A DNA stretch of 64,000 bases, taken from assembly GCA_035048815.1 (NCBI GenBank), contig JAUCBN010000011.1, positions 21,654,001-21,718,000 of the forward strand, given 5' to 3'. This document shows, one piece after another, positions 9,860 through 21,600 of this stretch; the stretch's first letter is position 1, and each line of letters begins with the position of its first letter. This stretch comes from Abelmoschus esculentus. Lineage: Eukaryota; Streptophyta; Magnoliopsida; Malvales; Malvaceae. A program made the position numbers and the translations under genes. A model generated the notes under the pieces. The model saw only the letters and a list, made by a program, of their open reading frames with translations. It made no database searches and had not been told where the DNA came from.

Positions 9860-11841
9860 AGTGAGTTATACGCCAATTAGGTTTAGGAGAAAAATCAAAA
9901 TTTCAAAAATACCCTAACTTGAATTTAGAACACAAATATTCCTAATTTTTGGGGTTTATAAATTTGGGATTGGAACCTTATTTAGGGTTTTAAAATTAGG
10001 AATAATTTTTGGGGTGTTATATTTTGAGGGTTTTATGGTAAGAACGAGAATAGGGTTTGGGAAAGTTTTAAGGCGGTTAAGGGTTCGTTTTAGCTTCCTT
10101 AAATCATCCAAATAAAATAGTAGTCTCTTGGTAATCTTCTTTGTAGTGGAAAAGCAAGGAGAACCATCAAGAAGCTTGGAAAAGGAGAAGGCTTAAGTTG
10201 TTTGTGTGAGGGTTTCATCAGCTCATTTTGTAGGTTAATACCTCCCTAATTCTATAGTTTCATGTGCATCATTCTTATGGCATGTTGGATGGTATATGTT
10301 GAATTATGGTTGAAGTCTAGAGCTTGTGTGCTTTAATGGTGATTTATCATATGGATGTTACATTGGGTTAAAATTGATTAGAAACATATCTAAATACTCT
10401 CAATAACATATAGGAACATTTCTAGATTCATAGGATTACATTTGGGTTAAAAATGGAAATTTTAAGCTCTAAATTCTGTTTTTTGAGTTTCGGTCCGATA
10501 CTCGACCTTGAGTATCTTTACACCTCTCTATTAAGATGGAAAATTTCTCTCAAGAGTATCGATATGGCCAAGGAGGGTGTCGGTATGGGTGTGTTAATTC
10601 AAATTCCAATGGCTACTTTTGGTATTAGTACACCAATGGGTGTATTAGTATGGGCTTGGGCCGATACTCAATATATGAGTATTGATACTAGGTATCGGTA
10701 CGCTAAGTAAGATTATCGGTATGCCTTGAAGTGTCAATTACATCGAGTGTAATTTTGTTATCAATACGTGGGTACAGATCGATACACTGAGAAGGGTATC
10801 GATACTAAAGAGGTCCATATCGATACATGCATAGCAATACGTCCAAGTTTTTAAGGTTTAAGTTTAGGGTTCAATATATTATGCTATGGGTTTTTAAGGA
10901 TTAATTAAATTATAAAACGAATTTTAAAACTTGAAACTAGTATTTATGATATGATATGATATTTATGCCTTGTATGATTGGTTTTGGTTGGTTGTTTTAT
11001 ATAGTGGTTAAGGATCCTTGGTGTATCATTTTGTGTGGTTTGAGTCTTTGTATGGTGAGATTCGGATACCCAATGATTAAGTGTTGCAACACAATGAAAC
11101 TCCTTCGATGTGAGATTCTGAGTGATGTATTGAAGGTCATCCGATGTGAGATTATGGATGATGACTTTACTTGATGTGAGATTTTGAGTCGCACTTGATG
11201 TGAGATTCCGAGTATATTAGTTGATGCAAGATTTCAAGTAGCTTAATGTGAGATTCCATGCAGGGTGATTCTCCTAGTGTCGGATGATATTGGGCCTCAC
11301 TCCTAGATTATTTACTTTATGTTTTTGTTGTTGCTTGCCATATCATGTGTTGAGGCGATTACGGTAACACCAATGATTCATACCATATTATCATATTTCA
11401 TATAGTACGTGCATAGTTATGAATCACTTGAAGCACAATCGATAGGTTATGTATGCACTGAGCCTTTGTAGCTCAGCGTTCAAAATGTGTTTTCGTACGC
11501 ATATAAGTAAAAGGGCAAAAGTAGCGGAGCACCATCCTCTTGGAACTTCAGCATTGATCAGTTGGTAGAGTACAATTGCTAGATGTAGTGGGGTATGTAT
11601 TTGTAGGAGCTTTTTGTAATTGTAACTCTATTTATTTAATTGTATTGATCAAATATTTTATTAAACTATATTGGAGCTCTCTACTATTTTGGAATGTTTT
11701 AAATACTTCATACATGGTATTATCTTGATTTTATCTACATGATTTATGACATGGTTTATTTTGATTTAGAAATCAGAAAAAATTTATGTGTACAGGTTGG
11801 GATTATGACCCAAATATAGCATCCGGATTCGGAATGTTATA
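9860..11841 (+). mobile_element. LTR-like remnant with GTATCGATAC motifs
   Basis: No coding domain. At 10485-10830 there are many variants of (G)GTATCGATAC(C), and at 11097-11260 a spaced run of GATGTGAGATT units. The right end, GGAATGTTATA at 11831-11841, resembles a decayed LTR end (GTTACA). Similar motif-rich DNA occurs at 47290-47700. The left edge is unclear, so this may be a solo LTR or a truncated one; strand is inferred from the end motif only. Confidence 0.4.
11097..11260 (+). repeat. Spaced GATGTGAGATT repeat
   Basis: Variants of GATGTGAGATT(C) recur about five times at 20-45-bp spacing, separated by unlike spacers. It lies inside the LTR-like remnant. Confidence 0.5.
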
Positions 11842-11951
11842 GCTCTTTATTTCAAAAAGGTCACGATGTTGTCATTGGGTAAGAAAAATCCATTGATAAA
11901 GTGAAGAAAGATTAGAATATAATCAATTGTAGAATACGCAATGAGATTTGA

Positions 11952-13083
11952 TAATATAATGCGGAGTTCGTCGGAACGAACTTTCCTCGTTAATTTCGGA
12001 TCTAGGAATATTGTAGACACGTTCCTGCAATAAAAACGTTAAAGGAATAATTATACGACATATTTATATTAAGTAGAAAAAAATAAAGATGAATAAAATG
12101 ACATAAAAAAATATATAGATATATAGGTAATAATTTTGGCGTTTTGGAAAGGACTTCAACGACGGTGACGGTGAAGACTTCAAAAATGGCCGGTGATGAA
12201 AATGCTAAACTCGAAAGAACTCGAATAATATGTTGAACAAACCCGAATCAAATTAGTTTAACGTTGTAGGACTTGGACCCACTAAATATCAATTTAGGAA
12301 CCCGAAGTATCAAACACAATCAACGAATTGAGTGTTGAATAGTTCTAAAAAGAACCAAAAAGAGAAAGAACTCTCGAATAAAATTTTATTGATCAAAGTG
12401 TGTAACCTGCTTACATTGTTTTAATATATATATATATATATATATATAAAACAATTGAATTCAAATTGAATTTGAATTCATTAACCTCCACTCGGAGGAC
12501 ATGCTTCTTGGCCAAATATTTGAAATGGCCGGTTGCATCACATTTAACATGTGATGAAATATTTGAAACGGCCAAAGATTTTGAATTTTCCTTATCCATT
12601 CACGTGGGCAATGTGGCACTGGAAACCTTCTCCATACATGCGGAAAACAACCATGCAAAACAAAAAAAAAAAAGAAATATTATATTAGTTTCATATTAGT
12701 ATAATATGAGTGTAATATAATGGAAACATTATATATATTATATATTTAAACATTATAATAGTAAACACACCTAAGGCAAGACTAATATGTATACACACAC
12801 TCATATACATTATATATATATATATATTATTATATATTAGATAGATATATACACACACGTGAACACACCTAATAAATATTCTAATTTAGTATGTCATATT
12901 ATAACATGTAACACATTAAAAATCTTATCTTCTAAGGCACAAATATTATCAGATGAATTAAACATGTTGGTACAAGTAAGGAAAAGTGTTTCCCTGAAAT
13001 ATTTTGCCTTAAATCGAGTAATGGGTCCTACAGGCAAGACCTCCGGATCAGTGTCAAGTGTTGGTGAAAATGTGCTCACATCA
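11952..13083 (-). repeat. 3' LTR of the CRM-like element
   Basis: About 1132 bp. In sense it begins TGATGTGAGCACA and ends CGCATTATATTA. It contains a (TA)n run at about 12423-12447 and a second TA-rich stretch near 12800-12850. It matches 18421-19530 with scattered substitutions and indels. Confidence 0.85.
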
Positions 13084-13096
13084 TCCCCCCTTCTTG
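13084..13096 (-). other. Polypurine tract of the CRM-like element
   Basis: In sense, CAAGAAGGGGGGA runs directly into the TGATGTGAGC start of the 3' LTR. The pol reading frame reaches into it. Confidence 0.8.
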
Positions 13097-14140
13097 AAAA
13101 TGATTTGTCCTCAAATCTGCAGAATTATCATAAGGGGTTAAATCAGAAACATTAAATGTAGCACTTACATTATACTCGTCCGGTAAGTCTATCTTGTAGG
13201 CATTGTCATTCACTTTTTCCAACACCTGAAAAGGACCATCTCCTCATGGCAACAACTTGGAGTGTCGTTGGGCTGAAAAGCGTTTTTTTTAGAAATGAAC
13301 TCAAACCCAATCTCCCACATCGAAGGTGACTCGCTTCCTTCCTTTGTTTGCTTGTTTTTCATACTGTTGAGTCTTTCGTTCTAAGTTCTCCTTTACCTGT
13401 TGATGTAATTTCTTCACATATTTTGCTTTCGCTTTTTCGTCTCTGTTCATCACTTGTTCCTGTGGCAAAGGAAACATATCTAGAAGAGTGATAGGATTAA
13501 ACACATAAACAACCTCAAAGGGTGACATCTTAGTAGCAGAATGTACAATATGATTATAAGTAAATTCAACATGTGGCAAACAATCTTCCCAAGTTTTAAT
13601 GTTCTTTTTTATGATGGAACGAAGTAAAGTAGATAAAACCCTATTAACAACCTCAGTTTGTCCATCAGTCTGGGGATGGCAAGTAGTAGAAAACATAAGT
13701 TTCGTACCTAATTTGCTCCAAAGAGTCCTCCAAAAGTGACTCAAGAATTTCAAATCCCTTTAAGAAACAATTGACCTAAGAATACCATGTAAACGTACAA
13801 CATCTCTAAAGAACAAGTTAGCCACATTAAGAGCATCATCAGTCTCATGGCATGTAATAAAATGTGCCATCTTAGAGAACCTATCAACCACAACAAAAAT
13901 ATTATCTCCATCTGTCCTAGTTTTAGGTAATCCCAATACAAAATCCATAGAAATATCAGTCCAAGGGGAATCAAGAATAGGTAAAGGTAAGTACATACCA
14001 TATGGTGAAATCTTCGATTTTGCTTTCTTACAAGTCACATAACGTTCACAATACCAAAATAGATGCTCCTTCAACGTTTGTAATGTCTTGGTGACTCCAA
14101 AGTGACCCATCAATCCACCTTCATGCGCCTTACGAATCAA
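13091..14140 (-). pseudogene. Integrase and C-terminal region of the CRM-like element
   Basis: The frame 14140-13760 has REAHEGGLMGHFG-like AHEGGLMGHFGVTKTLQTLKE (zinc-finger His residues), CERYVTCKKAK and DISMDFVLGLPKTRTDGDNIFVV (first catalytic Asp). A frameshift and stop fall at about 13755. The frame 13753-13301 continues KFLSHFWRTLWSKLGTKL, HPQTDGQTEVVNR (catalytic Glu) and SPFEVVYVFNP. After a break, NDNAYKIDLPDEYNVSATFNVSDLTPY leads to the PPT. The enzyme would insert element cDNA; this copy is dead. Confidence 0.9.
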
Positions 14141-14339
14141 AATATCACGTATAGAACCTTGTGGAATGCATATCCTGTTTTCCTTGAAAAGATAACCATC
14201 GTGCCTGAAAAACTTTCCAACAACACCTTTCTCACAAGCATTATAATTATCTTGAAAATCAGGATCATCAGATTACAACTCACGAATATATACAAAACCA
14301 ATAAAATGTGAATCAAGATAACTTAACAGTACATATCGA

Positions 14340-15803
14340 CGTGATAAAGCATCTGCTACGGCATTGTCTTTACCCTTTTTATAACAAATGACATAAGGAA
14401 AAGACTCTAAAAATTCAACCCATTTAGCATGTCATTTGTTTAATTTATGCTGACCTGTAATATATCGCAAGGCCTCATAATCAGTGTGGATCACAAACTC
14501 CTTAGGCAACAAATAATGCTGCCAAGTCTCCAAAGCCCGAATCAGTGCATACATATCGTTGTCATAGACAGGATAGTTCAATGTTGCTCCACTAAGTTTT
14601 TCACTGAAATAAGCAACGAGCCTCTTTTCCTGTGATAAAACAACACCTATACCAACTCCAGAAGCATCACATTCAATTTCAAACATTTTATCAAAATCAG
14701 GTATGCTAAAACAGGCGCTTTTGTCAAACAATCTTTTATTTTCAGAAAGGCGTCTTCATGTTCTTTACCCCAAGAGAAGATTGAATTCTTCCTTATAATC
14801 CCGGTTAAGGGAGCGGTAATAGAACTGAAATAGGGAACAAACCAACGATAAAAACTAGCTAAACCATGAAATGATCTAACCTGACTAACTGAAGTCGGTC
14901 GTGGCCACTCCTGAATCGCCTTGATCTTCTCAGGATCAACTTCAACTCCCTGAGAACTAACAATGTAACCAAGAAATGTAAGCTTGTCAGTACAAAACAT
15001 ACATTTCTCAATGTTCCCAAACAACTCCTCTTCTCGCAAGATCTACAAAACAGCTCGCAAATATTCTACATGATCGGGAATGTCTTGCTATAAATCAGGA
15101 TATCATCAAAATATATAACACAAAACTTACCAATAAAAGATCGCAGAACATGATTCATCAATCGCATAAAAGTACTAGGTGCATTAGTTAAACCAAAAGG
15201 CATCACTAACCATTCGTATAAACCTCGCTTCGTCTTGAAGGTTGTCTTCCGCTCATCGTCTTCTCGCATACGAATCTGATGATATCCACTCTTCAAGTCA
15301 ATTTTGGAGAAGATAGTCGCTCCACACAACTCATCCAGCATGTCATCGAGTCGAGGAATGGGATGTCGGTACTTGATTGTGATCTGGTTCACTGCTCGAC
15401 AATCAACACACATCCTCCAAGTTCCGTATTTCTTCGATACTAACAAAACTGGTACAACACATGGACTCAGACTCTCTCAAATATAACCTTTGTCCAACAA
15501 CTCAGAAATCTATTGTTGAAGCTCTTTCGTCTCTTCAGGGTTACTTTGGTATGCGAGTTTATTCGAAATTGTGGCACCTGGAATAAAATCAAACCGGTGC
15601 TCAATGCCACGAATAGGGGGCAATCCCTTAGGTGTTTCATCCGAAAATACATCCTCGAAATCCTGCAAAAGAGATGAAATCGAAGCAGGCAAATCACTAG
15701 GAATCTCAGCCAATAAACAATTATCTTTAAATAATAAAACAAGTACTGATATTTGAGAGAAAAGACATTTCCTGATTTTTTTGCTGCTTTCGTAAACATT
15801 CAT
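14340..15803 (-). pseudogene. Reverse transcriptase and RNase H of the CRM-like element
   Basis: Frames at 15803-15510, 15446-15066, 15039-14647 and 14731-14432 together cover RT and RNase H. Landmarks are MCVDCRAVNQITIKYRHPIPRLDD, IDLKSGYHQIRM, MPFGLTNAPSTF and the catalytic YFDD (about 15102-15113). FLGYIVSSQGVEVDPEKI and VRSFHGLASFYRWF follow. The RNase H part has IECDASGVGIGVVL, AYFSEKLSGATLNYPVYD, TWQHYLLPKEFVIHTDYEAL and then a stop before the last helix. Frameshifts near 15050 and 14700 and several stops inactivate it. Confidence 0.9.
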
Positions 15804-15809
15804 CTTCTT

Positions 15810-16427
15810 TTACCCTCGCGATTCCTCGATATTCTTTCGTAACCTCACTTGGTCTTCTTGCACTTGACTCGGAGTCAATGGTGCCAAGGTGATCCTTTTA
15901 CCTGCATGTACAAAAGAATAACTATTCGTGAAGCCATCGTGCATAGCCCTCTTATTGAACTGCCACAGTCGTCCTAACAACAAATGGCTCGCATCCATCA
16001 AAACGACATCGCAAAGTAATTCATCCTTGTACTTTCCAATGGCAAACGAAACTATAACCTGCTTGGTCACTCTAATCTCTCCTTCGTCATTCAACCACTG
16101 TAACTTATAAGGATTTGGGTGCTTTGTCGTTTTCAAACCTAGCTTGTCAACCATAATAGAACTAGCAACATTAGTGCAACTACCACTATCGTTAATCACA
16201 ACACATACCTTGTCATTCACGAGGCACCTTGTATGAAAGATGTTCTCTCGCTGCTGTTTGTTCTGAATTGGTTGAGTGTTCAAGCTTCTCTTGACAACAA
16301 GTGTTTCTCTGGTAACAAAAGTATTCACATTATCATCGTCCTCTTCATCACCTACTGGAGGTGGAATCTGATCGTCATCCTCAGACTCAGACTCAAACTC
16401 GATCTTGCCATTTTCCATCATCAACAT
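15810..16427 (-). pseudogene. Aspartic protease region of the CRM-like element
   Basis: A 205-codon open frame has an acidic N-terminus, then CVVINDSGSCTNVAS, where family members have a D-[GS]-G/A-[ST] active site; here it reads DSGS. This is followed by KHPNPYKLQWLNDEGE and DASHLLLGRLWQF, the flap and LLGRPWQ-like signature. It lies between the zinc knuckle and RT. The enzyme would cleave the Gag-Pol polyprotein. Confidence 0.82.
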
Positions 16428-16439
16428 GGTCCTGTGATT

Positions 16440-17438
16440 TGGACACTGACTGGCGATGTGTCCTCGTCCTAGACACTTGAAACACTGGATATCTCATGTT
16501 CGCTCTTGCGACACCACTGGTTACTTACCATGCCCATTTTCAGCAACGGGGGCTTTAGGCTTGCTGGTTTCGCCTTGTTCACGAATCCGAAGTGGCGGTT
16601 GTGGTGCTTGGTTCCTGGTGGTGTTAGGAGTATACAAATGGTTAGAATAATATTTAAATGGAGTATTACCTCGATTTGAAGACTTCCTTCGCTGTTGTCG
16701 TCCGACTTTTATCGCCATTTGCACCATATCATCAACCTCGCCATAATGCTGTAACTCAACAGCATTGGCAATCTCGGTGTTCAACCCTGCTAGAAAACGT
16801 GCCATGGTCGCTTCTTGATCCTCCTCAATATTTGCACGCATCATAGCCATCTCCATATCCTTAAAATAATCCTCAACGCTCCTATTTCCCTGTTTCAAAT
16901 TTTGCAATTTTTGAAACAAATCACGATGATAATGATTAAGAACAAAACTCTTTCATATTATTCGCTTCATCTCGTTCCATGTCGCATCAGGGCCTTCATC
17001 AGAACGCCTTCAGCTAAGAAATAATTGGTCCCACCATATTAGGGCATAATCAACAAACTTTGTTGCTGCTAATCAAACCTTCTTATGTTCCAAGTAATTA
17101 TAACACTCGAAAATATGCTCAACTTTGCTTTCCCAAGCCAAGTATGTATCAGAATCTGAACGTCCCTGAAAAGAAGGAATAGAAATCTTAATGTTAGTCA
17201 AATTATCGTCTACCTGTTGCACACGTCCTTGTCTAGGAGTATGTTATCTCGGTGACGGATCGACTCCATTTTCGTTCAACATTTCATGAACAGAGTTGGA
17301 ACTTCCATCAAGCCTATCCATCCTCGATTGTAATGGCTCTATGGCAGAAGCCATTACTCGTTGCATCATTCGTTCTAAGGCTTGCATTTGCGGAAATGGT
17401 GGATTCTGATTAACAGTATTGTCATCGGAACCTGCCAT
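16440..17438 (-). pseudogene. gag of the CRM-like element
   Basis: The start is the ATG at 17438 (MAGSDDNTVNQN...). A later block at 16919-16521 reads LQNLKQGNRSVEDYFKDMEMAMMRANIEEDQEATMARFLAGL, the classic plant gypsy Gag capsid motif. A CCHC zinc knuckle (CFKCLGRGHIASQC) lies at about 16450-16495, just beyond a stop. Stops between 17244 and 16919 and near 16500 break the frame. The product would form the nucleocapsid that packages element RNA. Confidence 0.85.
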
Positions 17439-18400
17439 GTTTAAAATAACACTAACAAACAAACAAAAACAAAAACAACAATATTATTATCAGTTAGTGA
17501 AAATAAGTAAAAGGTCCTCATAACACACACAACAAAAAGTCTCGCAATAGTTACTCCAAGAAATAGTGCGCTCAAAATTTAGCACTCAACGCTCGTGTTT
17601 CACTTGGGATAATACTTGAATGGCTCTTTTTGTCTCCCCTTCTGATCTCACACGCTCAATGCCTTTTTCCTTTACACTTTCTCGAAAATCAGCTCTTTAA
17701 AGAACTAATCCAATGTCTCGAAACTCGTGATAATAGTGTGACTAAATAGACAACAAATAACAAGAACAAAGATGACAACAACAGCAAAAATGACACGAAA
17801 CAAAAGAAAGGTAAGTAAGATGGAAAATAAAATAAAAGAAAGAAAAATAATAAAAATAAGGAAGATGACACTAAGATGAACAAAAGATCAAAATGAAAAA
17901 GGTAGAAAAGTCTTACTGCAAAGATGAGCTTACAACGTCCCTATCACCGAACAAACAGGTAAGTACGCTCCGGCGATTTTCGAGTACATTAAAGTTGTAA
18001 TTCAAAGTTCATACAAGGTTTCTAATTATACAAAGACACAATATTAAATACATATATAGATATAAAATAAGCATATATAGATAGAAAAGAAAAAGAAAAA
18101 AAAATCGAATCTGATTCTTTTTAATTCGAATCTGTTTTTTTTTTCAAAACTATTTTTTTATTCGAATCTATTTTTTATTCGAAACTGTTTTTTATTCGAA
18201 TCTGTTTTTTTATTCGAATCTGTTTTTTTATTCAAATCTATTTTTTTATATTTGAATCTGTTTTTTAATCTATTTTTTAATATTCGAAACTATTTTTTTA
18301 TATATTCGAAACTGAAGAAAAAAAGAGAAATATATATATATATATATTCGATACAAATTTATAAGACTAAACGTGCAAAAACTTACAACGAATCCAACAA
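17439..18400 (-). other. Leader region of the CRM-like element
   Basis: This non-coding stretch of about 960 bp lies between the primer site and gag. It contains a degenerate T-rich minisatellite at 18105-18310. No coding frame is recognised; the open frame at 17689-17883 is pyrimidine-rich chance sequence. Confidence 0.6.
18105..18310. repeat. Degenerate minisatellite, unit about TATTCGAATCTGTTTTTT
   Basis: Variants of an 18-bp unit built of TTCGAA(T/A)CTG/A plus a T-run recur about ten times with varying T-run length. It sits in the untranslated leader of the CRM-like element. Confidence 0.75.
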
Positions 18401-18418
18401 CCTATGCTCTTATTACCA
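18401..18418 (-). other. Primer-binding site (tRNA-iMet type)
   Basis: In sense the site reads TGGTAATAAGAGCATAGG, two bases after the 5' LTR. It is close to TGGTATCAGAGC, complementary to the 3' end of initiator-Met tRNA. Confidence 0.75.
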
Positions 18419-18420
18419 CA

Positions 18421-19530
18421 TAATATAACGCGGAGTTCGTCGGAACGGACTTTCCTCGTTAATTTCGGATCTAGGAATGTTGTCGGCACGTTCCTGCAAT
18501 AAAAATGTTAAAGGAATATTTATACGAGATATTTATATTAAGTAGAAAAAAAATAAAGATGATTAAAATGACATAAAAAATATATAGATATATAGGTAAT
18601 AATTTTGGCGTTTCGGAAAGGACTTCAACGACGGCGACGGTGAAGACTTCAAAAACGGCCGGTAATGAAAACGCTAAACTCGAAAGAACTCGAACAATAT
18701 GTTGAACGAATCCGAATCGAATCAGTTTAACATCGTAGGACTTGGACCCGCTAAATATCAATTTAGGAACCCGAAGTATCAAAGACAATCAACGAATTGA
18801 GTGTCGAATAGTTCTAAAAAGAACCGAAAAGAGAAAGAACTCTCGAATAAAATTTTATTGATCAAAGTGTGTAACCTGCTTACATTGTTTTAGTACACAT
18901 ATATATAAAACAATTGAATTCAAATCGAATTTGAATTCATTAACCTCCACTCGAGGGGCATGCTTCTTGGCCAAATATTTGAAATGGCCGGTTGCATCAC
19001 ATTTAACATGTGATAAAATACTTGAAATGGCCAAAGATTTTGAATTGTCCTTATCCATTCACGTGGGCAATGTGGCACTGGAAACCTTCTCCATATATGC
19101 GGAAAACAACCATGCAAAACAAAAAAAAAAGAAATATTATATTAGTTTCATATTAGTATAATATGAGTGTAATATAATGGAAACATTATATATTATATAT
19201 TTAAACATTATAATAGTAAACACACCTAAGGCAAGACTAATATGTATACACACACTCGTATACATTATATATATTATATTATATATTAGATAGATATACA
19301 CACACGTGAACACACCTAATAAATATTCTAATTTAATATGTTACATTGTAACATAAAACACATTAAAAATCTTATCTTCTAAGGCACAAATTTTATCAAA
19401 TGAATTAGACATGTTAGTACAAGTAAGGAAAAGTGTTTCCCTGAAATATTTTGTCTTAGATCGAATAATAGGTCCTACAAGCAAAACCTCCGGATCAGTG
19501 TCAAGTGTTGGTGAAAGTATGTTCACATCA
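18421..19530 (-). repeat. 5' LTR of the CRM-like element
   Basis: About 1110 bp. In sense it begins TGATGTGAAC and ends CGTTATATTA, and is followed two bases later by the primer-binding site. It lacks most of the (TA)n expansion seen in the other LTR. Confidence 0.85.
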
Positions 19531-19535
19531 TTTGA

Positions 19536-20300
19536 TCTTATCTTTCTGGAGTGTAGAAATCTGGCCACAAGAACGAGATTTCTGTAGGTAAGATGTGTAA
19601 AGCATCGAAAAAACAAAAAATTCTAAGAATGTTTTTCACATAATGAAAATATTATTAATTTTATCATCACCCGGCACCAATATGCATAAATATGTCGCTG
19701 TATTTAATGAGTTATTATCAGACGTATTGGGATTAGATAAGATTTTAATGGCTTTAATGTTTTTGTCTTCACTTTCAGATGAATTTGAGCACTTAAAAAT
19801 AATGTTATTTCATATTGCACCGTTTAAAATTTCAAAATCATTTTTAAGATAGGTAATTTTTCAGTGTTCAAATAAGTTTTGAATTTTGTATAAAAATATA
19901 AAACATGCACATACATGTCAAAGGCACATGTTAACACTAACACAAATCAAACTTATCAGACGAACGATAGTGGTGCACGCATACGAAGGCCTTGTCTATT
20001 AGTCTTCAACAAAAAAGACTATTATGACTTCTATATAAATCAAGTCCAAGATATTTTCTACCCAATATGAGGATACTTAACTTGAACATTATCCAATAAT
20101 AGGCACCTAATTTGCTAAACGTAGTAAACAAATTCAATTTGTCGTAAAATTTAACATGCGAAAAGATATACGAGTGTGGATATCACCCGTAAAACTTGAG
20201 ACATTTAACAAAAATAGATGAAAAACATATAAAATTTGTCATTATAGAACAATGTGTATTAATATAGATGACAGTATATTAGTATTGTAATTACCGTTTT
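19536..20300. other. Flank of the CRM-like insertion with a weak gag-like frame
   Basis: The frame at 19643-19852 (+) includes NMHKYVAVFNELLSDVL and MFLSSLSDEFEHLK, reminiscent of the conserved part of Ty1/copia Gag (…LPDSYE…). The match is too short and too degenerate to be sure. The rest is AT-rich without recognisable genes. Confidence 0.3.
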
Positions 20301-20440
20301 TGGTTCGGGGAGTCGCCATCAATCATTTTTCCGGTGCGATTGGAACACCAAAAATTAAGGTCTGCGAATCAGAGTTGAGTCCGGGAGTCTGTTACGCGTA
20401 GGGAAGGATGAGCACCCCTACAACGCCCAAAATTGATACC
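20301..20440 (+). repeat. Conserved retroelement module GAGTCGCC...GGGAGTC...GCCCAAAATTG
   Basis: The stretch contains GGGAGTCGCCATC, then CCGGGAGTCTGTTACGC, then CAACGCCCAAAATTGATACC. The same ordered set occurs reverse-complemented at 32428-32560. Such blocks are common in LTR-retrotransposon leaders of eudicots, as I recall, but the family was not identified. Confidence 0.6.
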
Positions 20441-20539
20441 TGTCGGTTACAAAATATTTTATATAATCGAAAAATATAAATTTAATGTTAATTTCATGAT
20501 CCCGTAATTTTGATTTGCAAAATAAATAAAATAAGTTAA

Positions 20540-20565
20540 GTAATGAAGATATTCAGATTAAGTAA

Positions 20566-20597
<32 letters not shown>

Positions 20598-20680
20598 TAA
20601 TAATAATGGAATAATAATAATAATAAGACATGTAATAATAATAATAAAACATATAATAATAATAATAAAAGTATTAGGGA
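20540..20680. repeat. (TAA)n microsatellite
   Basis: Interrupted TAA/ATA runs, with a core of about nine perfect TAA units near 20566-20596 and further short runs to 20680. Confidence 0.85.
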
Positions 20681-20759
20681 CCAAATCTGCAAGAAAATAA
20701 AATCATTAGACCAAAAAAAAATAAAATATGGACTGAAATTGAAGAAAATTTAAATTATA

Positions 20760-21600
20760 AAGCCAAAATTATTAAAACAGTGACCAAATGCGGAGAAAAT
20801 GCAAACTGGGTGGCCAATACATGAGGGGTCTGAGACTCTAGGGACTGTGGCTGCAATTTTCCCCTTATTCTGGGTTAAACTTGGGTCGGGTATTGGATTC
20901 GGGTCGGTTCTTGGGCTTCATGTGCAAAACGACGTAGTTTTGATCTATAATAAATACTCATTTAATTCCCATATTTTTCCATCATCTTTATTATTCATCC
21001 AAACTAAAAAAACAGAGAATATATGAGAGCTCTTAGACCCTCTGGGATTCTGTCGTCGGACTGACGCAGATCATCATCGGTCGCTGCTCTGACGACCGAA
21101 ATCGGAAAAGGAAGGTGCTTTCCGAAACTTCTTCACACGGTGAACACAAATCTAACCTTGGATTTTCAAGATTCGACCTCTATAAGTGTAGATCTGAAAT
21201 CAAAGATAAGCGGTTCACTATTTTTTTTACCTTATTTTTTTTCGGTTTGCCTTCTCTGATCTCACTCTTTAATATTTTCAATTTTAACTCTCTTTTTTTG
21301 TTTCGAATTTGATGGTGATATGACTCTATTCTTTACGTTTGAATGTTTGTTTTTTCATTCCAAAAATCCCCCGTTTACATCTAATTTCATGGGGTTTTAT
21401 AACCCATTTTACATAAATATGAAAATATTTTTCTTTTCCTCCTTTTTTCAGATCTGAATGTCAGAGAAGGGCGGTGGGGCGGTAGCCGACTTTCTCCTTC
21501 AACGATGAAGCGACACATGGCTCATAGGGAATAGTCGGCTTGAGCGGCAACGGCAGAGAGGTCACCGGCGGCTAAGGTTTGTTCGGTTTAGTTTATGTTA
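20760..21600 (+). mobile_element. Probable LTR/leader remnant of an unidentified retroelement
   Basis: The block follows the 20301 module and has LTR-like composition: GGGTCGGGTATTGG-type repeats, an AACGACGTAGTTT motif, a TATAATAAA box at about 20947 and a GC-rich stretch with GACGACCG motifs near 21090. No coding domain. Compare the similarly organised block at 29740-32690 in the opposite orientation. Confidence 0.4.

Larger units (their letters stand above)
11952..19530 (-). mobile_element. Complete, inactive Ty3/gypsy LTR retrotransposon, CRM-like
   Basis: Direct LTRs lie at 11952-13083 and 18421-19530, with target duplication TTTGA at 11947-11951 and 19531-19535. In sense (minus) the order is LTR, PBS, long leader, gag with CCHC knuckle, protease, RT, RNase H, integrase, PPT, LTR. 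RT before integrase defines Ty3/gypsy. The pol C-terminus ends in NVSATFNVSDLTPYDNSADL and abuts the PPT, and the integrase and protease motifs fit the CRM branch of chromoviruses; clade assignment is from memory of the family. All genes have stops or frameshifts. Total length is about 7.6 kb. Confidence 0.88.

Noticed and set aside
12411..12699. Frames in the CRM-like LTRs (also 18855-19161)
   Set aside because: They occur in both LTR copies on both strands without domain content; LTR sequence explains them.
19643..19852. Copia Gag-like frame as a real gene
   Set aside because: The similarity is short and degenerate, with no zinc knuckle or pol downstream.
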